Positions 56,556-64,000 of a stretch of 64,000 nt of DNA are shown here, piece after piece. Source of the stretch: Pseudobdellovibrionaceae bacterium (GTDB lineage Bacteria; Bdellovibrionota; Bdellovibrionia; Bdellovibrionales; Bdellovibrionaceae); contig JAOASS010000004.1 in NCBI GenBank assembly GCA_030158485.1, positions 172,581-236,580 of the forward strand, in the 5' to 3' direction. Position numbers and translations under genes: made by a program. Below the pieces are notes generated by a model. The model saw nothing but the letters and a program-made list of their open reading frames with translations. It did not search any database and had not been told where the DNA came from. The stretch's first letter is position 1; each line of letters opens with the position of its first letter.

Positions 56556-56566
56556 CTTCTTAACTT
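56509..56566. repeat. Tandem duplication of 31 bp at the end of the metalloprotease gene
   Basis: The 27 bases starting TGGATTTAATTATTAACTTC occur at 56509-56535 and again at 56540-56566, a 31-base period. Copy one is read as M-D-L-I-I-N-F-L-T; copy two is read in another frame and supplies the TAA stop. With one unit removed, the reading frame would continue to a TAA at 56584-56586, overlapping the convergent addA end. Confidence 0.9.
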
Positions 56567-56568
56567 CA

Positions 56569-59500
56569 CTAAGTCACGTTTTGTAACAAAACTTTCGATT
56601 CAAAAGGATAAATAGCCACCAAAATATGGGGCTTGCCTAAAGAGCAAGCCCCTATTCTTTTTAAAGCATCAGAATAAATTGCCATCTGTTCGAATGCCGA
56701 TTCAGAATAAGCCGAACTTCCTGTTTTGTAATCTAAGATGTATACAGCATCCTTAAGCTCCGCCCACAAATCAATTGAACCCTGTAGAATTTTATGATCG
56801 ATTTTTACAGAAAAACCCCACTCTGCATGGCCCACTTTTAAAATAAGATTCATTGGTGGATTTTCTATTTTGTAAATAAAGTCTAAAGCAGCTTGTAAAC
56901 TGTCTTCAGTTTTAAATACTTGGCCTTTTCTAACTGCTAAAGATTCAAAAACTTTATGAGCCATCGTCCCGAACTGAGCTTTTTCAAGTGCTTTCGCTTG
57001 ATTCAAAAGATTACGATTTGCAATCCCCACTTTTGGGGTCAGCCGAGAAGTAACCGATTCTTTTCCACTACTAGTTAAGCTCACAACACTTTGCAAATTT
57101 AAGGGCTCTATTATTTTCGATTCGTCTGTGGTTTTTAATGAAGCCATCTCGAGTTCTAATTTTTTATTTTGCACTCGGTAGAAAGCCCCTTCAATAATAT
57201 GATCACCTTCGTCAAGTATCAGTGGCAAATTTTTAATCCAAGTATTTCTTTTTGCATCTTCCGTGGCTGATAACCACAAAGATTTCTGAGCTCTTGTTAA
57301 AGCTACATAAAAAACTCGCCAGGATTCTTCGGCTTCACGTTCTTTAATTTTTTTTGTTGTCGCTTGCGAAATCGGAGAAGCCAATAAACTGCCTTCTTCA
57401 TTTCTCAAAGAAATTGAAAATACATTTTTTTCTTCGTCGAAAGTGAAAATTTTATTTTGTGCATTTTTACTATCGGATCCTGTACCTACAACAAAAACAT
57501 GTTCAAATTGCAATCCTTTTGATGCATGTATTGTCATAAGAGTAACTCGGTTAGGCTCTACAATCGGAGCAGCATCTTGCTCTGCTTGGTCCAAACTTAA
57601 GTTTTCTGCTTCAAGTATCGAATCAACAAATTCAAGAATATTTTTTCCTGGCGAATTTTCCATGGATTTTAAATCAGATATGTACTTCCATATGTTGGCT
57701 TCTCTTCTACCGGTCGGATCAATAAGGCGATCTGCTTTCAAAAAATCTGAAGCTTTTAAAAATTCTAATAAAGCAGTCGAGATTCCAAACTGATAAGATT
57801 TTTCTTTTAGATGAGAGAGTAATACAATTGGTGCTTTTAATTCTGGATCAGTTTTAGAAACCTCAATAGCATTACTCCAAAGAGATCCCTCTTGAGACAA
57901 AGATTTTCCCATCTTAAGCAGATCACGAAGCTTCGAATCTGAAATATAGAACCAAGGAGATCTCAGTAAGCTTATTAAACTTTGCTGACCGTATGAATTC
58001 AGTAAAAAATGAGTCAAACTAATCAAATCAAGTATTTCACGACGCTTCCAATAGTTGCTCACACTCGGACACTGAACTGGAATCTTATACTCTTTTGCGC
58101 ATTGAACGAATTTTTCTAACAAACTATTTTTTCTGGATAAAATCACAATTTTCTCAGGTTTAATGCCTGAATCAATTAAAGATTTAATTTGCGCCAGAAC
58201 TGTGACAACTTCATTTGAATGCTTTTGATTCAGATCATCAATTGGCAACAAAGTGATGTGGGCTGCGGGAATCTTGGGATCTGTGTGGGAAGAACCTTGT
58301 TCTGCAGTTTTAAATGTTGAATTTAATTTAGGAAATAGAAAGTTAAAAAAATGAACCAGCTCATGTCTAGAACGATAGTTTTTCTCTAGACGATCAAAAC
58401 TCCCGCCCGCTTCTTCAACATGCTTAATTTTATTTTGAAAAACTTCTGATCTAGCTCCGCGAAAAAGGTAAATACTTTGTTGCGGATCACCCACAATAAA
58501 ATGAGGCTGATTTTTTACAAAATGAGAAAGAATAAAAACTTGGATTGGGGATGTATCTTGATACTCATCAATCATCCAGTAATCCCACTCACGAGCAAAT
58601 GCGCGACCTGATTCAGGTAACTCTTTGAGCACCTTCACAGTCAAAATTTCTAAGTCACTCATGGTAATGGAACCCGAATCCATTTTATATTTAACAAATA
58701 AAGGAATAACTTCCTGAGATAAATTTTTAAATAAATTGTGGACTCTGTCGAAATCAAACCAGCGCTCTGGATTAAAAAGTGGTTGATCAAGCACTTGATC
58801 AACTAAATCTATGAAAAGAAGCAGCTCCTCATGAAGTGCAGGATCAAGGGACGGCTTTCCAATAGAGTAAGATGGTTTACGGCCAAGATTCACACGCCAC
58901 AACTCAAGCGTTGTAAAGTCTATGAAGGATTGCGAAAAATTTTGGCTGTAGCTTTTCCACTGTTTTGAATCGGCTATTAAATTCAATTGGGAGCTTATCA
59001 CCGTATGAGCATTTTTTAATTCTTTAAAAGTTCGGACAGCTTCTATTTTTAATGACTCAGAACTATCCCATTTGAACTCATCTGATGTAATGGAATTTTC
59101 ATAGATCAGACTCAAACCTTCAGATATTTCATTCCAATTTAAATAATCTAGAATATCGACCAAATCCGGATTCTTATCAAAAGCTTTTTTAACCAGTCTT
59201 TTAAGATATATTTTAGCTTCGGCAGAGCTGATAATTTTGATTTCAGGGTTGAACCCAGCTTTAGATCCATACCTGGAAAGAAAGGGCACTAACAATCCGT
59301 GCAAAGTCGAAATATGAACCCAAGACTTTTTATTCAAGTATTCAAATAATTCCTGATCGTTTTCTTTTAATGCTTGAGCGTAAAGTCTTTCTTTTAACTC
59401 TTGAGTTGCTTTTCGAGTAAAAGTTGAAATTACAACATGTGGATATTTTTGATGTTGAGCTTTAAAGTTTTTTACGTTGTCTATAAATGTCTTAATTAAA

Positions 59501-59571
59501 TGAGTTGTTTTACCGGCTCCGGCACCAGCTTGGATAATTTTACTTTTTAAGCCAAATGAGGTGCTCGACAT
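56569..59571 (-). CDS. addA: AddA-like helicase-nuclease (UvrD/RecB family)
   Basis: A 1000-residue SF1 helicase. Walker A is AGAGAGKTT near residue 15, Walker B DEYQDTSPIQ, then VGDPQQSIYLFRGA, KNYRSRHELV, TIHASKGLQFEHVFV and VALTRAQKSLW. A C-terminal PD-(D/E)XK nuclease motif (GSIDLWAELKDAVYILDYKTG) fits AddA rather than UvrD. It works with AddB in double-strand break resection. The start at 59571 has GGAGG upstream. It overlaps the AddB-like stop by 25 bases. Confidence 0.9.
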   Translation of the reverse strand: MSSTSFGLKSKIIQAGAGAGKTTHLIKTFIDNVKNFKAQHQKYPHVVISTFTRKATQELKERLYAQALKENDQELFEYLNKKSWVHISTLHGLLVPFLSRYGSKAGFNPEIKIISSAEAKIYLKRLVKKAFDKNPDLVDILDYLNWNEISEGLSLIYENSITSDEFKWDSSESLKIEAVRTFKELKNAHTVISSQLNLIADSKQWKSYSQNFSQSFIDFTTLELWRVNLGRKPSYSIGKPSLDPALHEELLLFIDLVDQVLDQPLFNPERWFDFDRVHNLFKNLSQEVIPLFVKYKMDSGSITMSDLEILTVKVLKELPESGRAFAREWDYWMIDEYQDTSPIQVFILSHFVKNQPHFIVGDPQQSIYLFRGARSEVFQNKIKHVEEAGGSFDRLEKNYRSRHELVHFFNFLFPKLNSTFKTAEQGSSHTDPKIPAAHITLLPIDDLNQKHSNEVVTVLAQIKSLIDSGIKPEKIVILSRKNSLLEKFVQCAKEYKIPVQCPSVSNYWKRREILDLISLTHFLLNSYGQQSLISLLRSPWFYISDSKLRDLLKMGKSLSQEGSLWSNAIEVSKTDPELKAPIVLLSHLKEKSYQFGISTALLEFLKASDFLKADRLIDPTGRREANIWKYISDLKSMENSPGKNILEFVDSILEAENLSLDQAEQDAAPIVEPNRVTLMTIHASKGLQFEHVFVVGTGSDSKNAQNKIFTFDEEKNVFSISLRNEEGSLLASPISQATTKKIKEREAEESWRVFYVALTRAQKSLWLSATEDAKRNTWIKNLPLILDEGDHIIEGAFYRVQNKKLELEMASLKTTDESKIIEPLNLQSVVSLTSSGKESVTSRLTPKVGIANRNLLNQAKALEKAQFGTMAHKVFESLAVRKGQVFKTEDSLQAALDFIYKIENPPMNLILKVGHAEWGFSVKIDHKILQGSIDLWAELKDAVYILDYKTGSSAYSESAFEQMAIYSDALKRIGACSLGKPHILVAIYPFESKVLLQNVT

Positions 59572-62234
59572 AGTCGCCTCCAATCACAATGAGTACAAAA
59601 CTTTTCGTCTGTTGGAAGCGGTTTTATTTCACCATTTTGAATTTTATCCGTAAGCAATTTAACTCGGTCTTCAAAAGTATTAAGTAATTCTTTTTTCTTC
59701 TCGAAATTGAGTTTTTGTCCACGCTTTTTTGTGTTTTTGAAAAAACCTGGAATTTCAGTATCAAGTTCAAATCCAGTTTCTCGCGAAAAGTTTTTAATGA
59801 CAAAATAAAAAGACGCGATGACCTGGCCCTCAATTCCGGAAGCCCAGCCATTTTCAAGTGCATGAATATAGAATAACATTTGAAGACTGCCATTTTCAAT
59901 CCAGTTATGAGCCCCTTTTAATTGAGAACCACTCAGCTTGTAGTCGATTACAACCATTTCATTTTGTGCAGAAATATCGATCCGGTCTATTCGACCGCGA
60001 TATTCAGTACCTTGAAATTGACCTTTCCAGCTGACTTCAGTTTTGGTTTCTTTTATTTGTGGATATTCTTGTCTCCATTTTTTTTCAAATTGCAAAAATT
60101 TTTGACATAACTTAAGCATTTTCTTTTTCTGAACTTCCCAAAGCGCTTCGACAACACTCGCGAAGTGAGTTTTCTTAGTTTGCTCTAGAAGTAAATCAAG
60201 CTCAATTTCATTCCAGCTTGAAAGTCCCCTCTTCATTATAACTTCAAAAAGATAATGAAGAGCTTCGCCCGCCGACCTTCGATCAAAATCCAAATCAATT
60301 TCAGGAAAAGTTTTAAGGCCTAGGGTTTGTCTTGCAAAATAAGTAAAGGGACATTTTTGAAAAGTTTCCAGTGCAGAAGGTGATAGTATTTTAACTTCAC
60401 TGTTTTCTAAAAGATCATATTCTAATTCACCCAAGTCTTGTAAAAGTCTTGGCGATTGAACATTTTTATTTAAAATACTATCTAAAACTGTTTTGTGAGG
60501 AATTTTATGCGCTTCAGAATTTTCACTATCGTTATTCTTAGATTTAAGCCAAACAGACGAAGGAGTCATGATTTGTCCAATCAAATTAACTGCTCCAAAA
60601 TAAAGATGATCAGATTTTATTCCACATTGAATAGCCCACTCAAGTTCGAATTCTAAATCTCCTTTTTCGGAATGACTGAGCCAATAACCTAAGTCTTTCG
60701 ATATCTGCCTTGCTGTTTGTGGCATAATCCCACGGTCTGATTTCACTTTTAAGTTTTCTTCACTTAATTCAATAAAAATACGGTGAGTAACTTTTAAGAA
60801 GTGTGCAGACATAATATTTGTGACCATAATGCCTTCGCGGACAGCTTCGGAAACCATAATTTCGTGACGACTTAAACAAGTTTCACAAAATGAAACCCAA
60901 TCCGACCATGGCAAAAGAAAGTTTTCATCAAAAGATGCTAATAAATCTCTTACTAAAACCTCGAGCCAATTCGGAATCTCTTGCGAAAGAGACCCTAAAT
61001 CTATTTTAGCAATTTGAAATATAAATTGAACATGACTTATTGAACTTTTTAAATCGATTTCAATTTTAAGGCCTTGTTTCATTTTATCAAAACGACCGTA
61101 GTCCGCTTCATCGTATATGTTTTTATAGAGAGCTTCAAATTTTTCAAAAATTAGTTCATTTTTTTGATTATTATTGCAATAGCCGTAATATGAAAGTTCA
61201 AGATCTCGCGTTGAAAGGTTATAATTAAGTGCTCTTAATCTAGATAAAAAAAGTTGAACTGCAACAGTCGCCTGAGATGAACTTAATTTATTTTTATTAA
61301 AGGGTATACCTTCTGCTTCTAAATGAAAGGCCAGAACCGGCCAGACGGCTTCAATATCAGGAGCCACAATAGCAATTTGATCAAGTGGAACTTTTTGCTC
61401 AATCCATGATCTTACTATCGCTGTTGTTTGTCTTAAAGAGCCTAATGTTGATGAAAAATTTCCATATTCTTTTGTGGTTTTAAATTTATTTTGAGATTGA
61501 GTTTTTTCAACTTTATTCGCAAAACCTTTCAAATATTCATAAGGTCGTAAAAGATCTGAATATTGAGATTTTTTTAAATCCACCAGGTTTTTTAAAACAG
61601 GAGCTAAGATAGTAACATCTTGGCGCTTAGAAATTTGGTGTAGCAATTCCGCTTCGACGAAACTCAACTGACTACTTAAGTCAACAACAAGATCTTTTTC
61701 CCAAAATAATGGGGTATCGGTCACACTTTGCAGAAACGCTGGAATCCACTGCGCTAATAACAGTTTTTTACTTTTAAAGTATGAAAATACAGCTTTTGTC
61801 CGCAACCACCAATCTTTCCAAGATTCTTCTTGCTCCGGGTTTTGAGAAAACCAATCACGTAATTTTTCTTCACCTTCGGGATGGAAATAAAATGGAGCCA
61901 GGTCGGTCATCCATTTAAGAAGCGTATTTTCACTTGATTCTGGCAATCCGATTGATTCACCATGTAACCTAAGAAAATATTTTAGATGTAAAATGACAGC
62001 TTGCTGACTAATCACTTTATATTCAGGGTAACTACGCAATAGAATTTTTTTCCAGAGATCCGATATGCGGAGAACAGATTCTTCTAAAAAAAATCCTCGG
62101 TTCTGAATAAATAATTCTTGAATTTCAAATTTGGTCCGCAGATCCGATAAAAGCCAAGTCTGTTTTGATATATCTAGATTTTCAAGTAGATCTTGGATTG
62201 ACTGTCGATTCTGAATTTCCCAAACGTAAAGCAT
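59547..62234 (-). CDS. addB: AddB-like protein with Fe-S PD-(D/E)XK nuclease domain
   Basis: An 895-residue protein (from ATG 62234). The N-terminal two thirds is helicase-like but without a recognisable Walker A, for example DQIAIVAPDIEAVWPVLAFHL. The C-terminal nuclease has CPFTYFARQTLG, GRIDRIDI and VVIDYKLSG; with the late FCTHCDWRRLC this supplies the four cysteines of the AddB-type 4Fe-4S cluster. A TTG at 62336 gives 34 more residues; the start is uncertain because neither has a strong ribosome-binding site. It is the first gene of the pair with addA. Confidence 0.82.
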   Translation of the reverse strand: MLYVWEIQNRQSIQDLLENLDISKQTWLLSDLRTKFEIQELFIQNRGFFLEESVLRISDLWKKILLRSYPEYKVISQQAVILHLKYFLRLHGESIGLPESSENTLLKWMTDLAPFYFHPEGEEKLRDWFSQNPEQEESWKDWWLRTKAVFSYFKSKKLLLAQWIPAFLQSVTDTPLFWEKDLVVDLSSQLSFVEAELLHQISKRQDVTILAPVLKNLVDLKKSQYSDLLRPYEYLKGFANKVEKTQSQNKFKTTKEYGNFSSTLGSLRQTTAIVRSWIEQKVPLDQIAIVAPDIEAVWPVLAFHLEAEGIPFNKNKLSSSQATVAVQLFLSRLRALNYNLSTRDLELSYYGYCNNNQKNELIFEKFEALYKNIYDEADYGRFDKMKQGLKIEIDLKSSISHVQFIFQIAKIDLGSLSQEIPNWLEVLVRDLLASFDENFLLPWSDWVSFCETCLSRHEIMVSEAVREGIMVTNIMSAHFLKVTHRIFIELSEENLKVKSDRGIMPQTARQISKDLGYWLSHSEKGDLEFELEWAIQCGIKSDHLYFGAVNLIGQIMTPSSVWLKSKNNDSENSEAHKIPHKTVLDSILNKNVQSPRLLQDLGELEYDLLENSEVKILSPSALETFQKCPFTYFARQTLGLKTFPEIDLDFDRRSAGEALHYLFEVIMKRGLSSWNEIELDLLLEQTKKTHFASVVEALWEVQKKKMLKLCQKFLQFEKKWRQEYPQIKETKTEVSWKGQFQGTEYRGRIDRIDISAQNEMVVIDYKLSGSQLKGAHNWIENGSLQMLFYIHALENGWASGIEGQVIASFYFVIKNFSRETGFELDTEIPGFFKNTKKRGQKLNFEKKKELLNTFEDRVKLLTDKIQNGEIKPLPTDEKFCTHCDWRRLCRAPHLA

Positions 62235-62329
62235 TTTAAAACACTGTCTGATTCTCAAAAAGAAGTCACGTAGCTTCGCGCCCTCAGAGCTCAAATCAAG
62301 ATACTGACGATTCACCTTGATTGAGATCC

Positions 62330-62343
62330 ACCTCAATTGAGGT
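62330..62343. promoter_or_regulatory. 14-bp palindrome upstream of addB
   Basis: ACCTCAATTGAGGT is a perfect 14-bp palindrome about 95 bases before the preferred addB start, in the gap after the next gene's stop. It could be a repressor operator. No known box was matched. Confidence 0.25.
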
Positions 62344-62406
62344 ATCGGTCACTTGATTGTGTCATTACGGATTATGCTTTTTTATGAACCGCAGTGAATG
62401 TCTTTA

Positions 62407-63531
62407 CTAACGGCGTTGCTTCAATTTACGCTTTCTTCCATCTTGACCAATTACTTTAAAATCTGCGTCAACCGATAAATCTAGCGTTAATCCGATTTGC
62501 AATCTTTGATCGGGAGTTTGTCCGGGATAAAAACCCTCCTCAACTGTGTATTGCGCGATGTCCAAATTAAAGAGCCAAAGATCAAGGCCTAATCCGTAAG
62601 TTGCGTATCCTTGACTAATTCCAAAACGTAAATCAATTAATGCAAGTGACAGTTCTGTTCCCATGTGGAGTTTTTGCCCGATTTGCATATTTGTTGTTCT
62701 GATATTTCGATACTCAAATCCTGCTTTTGCTCCAACTCCCGGCCCATCGAATTCATAACCTAATCCAAATATCAGATTCTCTGCTATATGTGGCGGAGCT
62801 CTCGATCCTGAGGTTTTTTCAAAAGTAGTGGATCCAAGATCCTTCCATACAAACGTTAATATCGGTGAAGAAGATTTATCAGTCTTATAAAGCAAAGAAA
62901 TATCCATTCCATAACCAAGTCCCTTGTCTTGAAACTGGTCTAGTATGACAGCCGAATCCTGACTGGATATGTATTCGTTAATCGTGTCAAAACCAACTAC
63001 GTTAGCTCCGCCCCATCGATTGATTCGCTTAACAGCAAATCCAAACGATAGGTCTGGTCCGACAAATGCCGATCCCGCCAAAGTAATTCCATAATCATTG
63101 ATAAAATCAAGATACCATTCGGGAACAAGTGGATTTGTAAAATAGCTTTTTAGATAAAAATTATTATATAAAGAAACTCCAAAGTGAGGAGCTACAAAAG
63201 AAACTTTTCCGTCTAATCCCGTCCAGATTGTTGTACCTAGATAGCTATTAAAATCTGATATATCTGTCATAGGAGGCAGCGCCTGAATATCCTGAATCGA
63301 GCTCAATCCTGGCGCACCAGCAACTAAATTTAGAATTTCTAAATTCATAGTTTTAACGTGACTTAAGTACGCCGCATTCGTAGTCGGAATATCAGACGTT
63401 CTGGGAAAGGGGGTATAAACACCTCCCATTCCTAATGACCAAACCGGCCGCTGGTACTCAAACGCTCGCCGTGCTTTCGCTACGAACGGAGTAAGTAAAA
63501 AAATGAGGATTAAAATACTTCTTCTCATCAT
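62407..63531 (-). CDS. Outer-membrane barrel-like protein
   Basis: A 374-residue exported protein (signal MMRRSILILIFLLTPFVAKA). An early segment WSLGMGGVYTPFPRTSDIPTTNAAYL resembles the start of PorV/TraF-type barrels, which have GxGG followed by an A-L region. Later strands (LSFGFAVKRINRWGG, LIFGLGYEFDGPGVGAKAGFEYR, ATYGLGLDLWLFNLDIAQYT) fit a barrel. The ATG at 63531 overlaps the upstream stop as ATGA. The substrate or role is unknown. Confidence 0.75.
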   Translation of the reverse strand: MMRRSILILIFLLTPFVAKARRAFEYQRPVWSLGMGGVYTPFPRTSDIPTTNAAYLSHVKTMNLEILNLVAGAPGLSSIQDIQALPPMTDISDFNSYLGTTIWTGLDGKVSFVAPHFGVSLYNNFYLKSYFTNPLVPEWYLDFINDYGITLAGSAFVGPDLSFGFAVKRINRWGGANVVGFDTINEYISSQDSAVILDQFQDKGLGYGMDISLLYKTDKSSSPILTFVWKDLGSTTFEKTSGSRAPPHIAENLIFGLGYEFDGPGVGAKAGFEYRNIRTTNMQIGQKLHMGTELSLALIDLRFGISQGYATYGLGLDLWLFNLDIAQYTVEEGFYPGQTPDQRLQIGLTLDLSVDADFKVIGQDGRKRKLKQRR

Positions 63532-64000
63532 AGGCAACACGTTGGGTCTATTGCGCAGCTTTCAATTCCTAAATCAGAGGCGCTATCACTTTTAATTGCG
63601 TCTCGAAAATCATTGGCATCACCGTCTGTGATAAGCGTGGGATTAGTTTCTGTGCAATCTAATCCTAATATTCCACATACTGCTCCAACTGCACCTATAT
63701 CAGTACTAAATCCTCCAGATATGCTCGTACCAAGAGCATCAATATTTTCGATCATAAGACCAAATCCAGATACAATTTGTTTCACCTCAGCAATCGGCAA
63801 ATCTATATTATCGCAAGAATCGTAACCAGCATCTAAAACGCCGTCTCGATCAGTATCGGCTCTGTTTCTTAAATATGTTCCGACTTTAGCTAATCCGATT
63901 AAAAACATTGCAATATTTTCGTTCGTCGTGCGAGCTGAGTAATCACCAATCGATTCAATCCACAACTGAGACTCATAACAATCATCAGGCATAACTGGAG
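63528..64000 (-). CDS. Partial Cys/Asp-rich protein cut by the window edge
   Basis: The C-terminal part (at least 154 residues) of a gene beginning beyond position 64000; the frame is open past the ATG at 63992. It contains DTDRDGVLDAGYDSCDN, a calcium-binding DxDxDG loop as in thrombospondin type 3 or EF-hand repeats, and ends with SCAIDPTCC, a possible disulfide knot. It is probably an exported surface or periplasmic protein. It is read before, and coupled to, the barrel gene. Confidence 0.65.
   Translation of the reverse strand, partial: PVMPDDCYESQLWIESIGDYSARTTNENIAMFLIGLAKVGTYLRNRADTDRDGVLDAGYDSCDNIDLPIAEVKQIVSGFGLMIENIDALGTSISGGFSTDIGAVGAVCGILGLDCTETNPTLITDGDANDFRDAIKSDSASDLGIESCAIDPTCCL

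Noticed and set aside
57443..57793. A 116-codon open frame on the plus strand opposite addA
   Set aside because: It is a reading-frame shadow of the helicase gene with no ribosome-binding site or family motif.
1..64000. tRNA, rRNA or CRISPR elements
   Set aside because: No gap exceeds 300 bases and none shows clover-leaf, ribosomal or regularly spaced repeat patterns by eye; a covariance-model search would settle this.

Overview
The window is about 64 kb of AT-rich, gene-dense bacterial chromosome from a Gram-negative organism. No rRNA, tRNA, CRISPR array, insertion sequence or prophage is recognisable. Several features point to a Bdellovibrionota (Bdellovibrio-like) genome: a fused nuoCD gene, an AddAB-type repair pair, repeated use of GYF_2 (DUF4339-like) domains joined to PilZ or TPR modules, and an unusually large set of secreted proteases, lipoproteins and outer-membrane barrels. 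This placement is an inference from gene content; no marker gene was compared.

Layout. Positions 1-4718 hold a secreted Cys-containing protein, a stand-alone sigma-54 activator, a XerC/D-type recombinase, and recO (with a G10 tract) behind an uncharacterised gene. Positions 4915-9513 carry four co-directional exported proteins: a lytic-transglycosylase-like protein, an unknown protein, a protein with Fam20C/HipA-type kinase motifs, and a lipoprotein with a phosphatase-like HC motif. This is the most novel-looking stretch. Positions 9574-15684 encode the peripheral arm of complex I (nuoB, nuoCD, nuoE, nuoF, nuoG, nuoI) without any membrane subunit. Positions 15950-20997 hold a subtilisin and a heterodimeric ABC exporter whose first gene starts inside a strong hairpin. 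Positions 20994-22768 hold a VWA lipoprotein coupled to a GYF-GYF-PilZ protein. Positions 22917-27523 hold a divergent TolC/RND pair without an adaptor.

Positions 27541-31224 hold a phnCE-thioesterase operon and a divergent HAD/RsmI-like pair. Positions 31272-39727 form a tightly packed eight-gene minus-strand run: mlaE, mlaF, a long mlaD, purH, a GYF-TPR protein, a lipoprotein, cysE and a trypsin-like protease with a barrel-like tail. Positions 39976-42339 hold an esterase, an exported unknown and a transglutaminase-like protein that has lost its Cys. Positions 42341-46305 hold a histidine-kinase-like protein, a degenerate response regulator and alr. Then come nadB, a lipase-like hydrolase, a lipoprotein, a short-chain dehydrogenase, and RNase HI with a C-terminal hybrid-binding-like domain.

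Positions 51251-56555 hold an outer-membrane protein and a giant metzincin-type lipoprotein whose 3' end carries a 31-bp tandem duplication. Positions 56569-62234 encode AddA- and AddB-like proteins. The window ends with an outer-membrane protein and a truncated Cys/Asp-rich protein.

Common architecture: ATGA or TAATG start/stop overlaps between operon partners, and convergent pairs whose stop codons overlap or nearly touch, leaving no room for intrinsic terminators. Several signalling or enzyme-like proteins have lost a catalytic residue: the kinase His, the transglutaminase Cys, the phosphatase Arg and the GGDEF motif. This suggests they now serve binding or regulatory roles.
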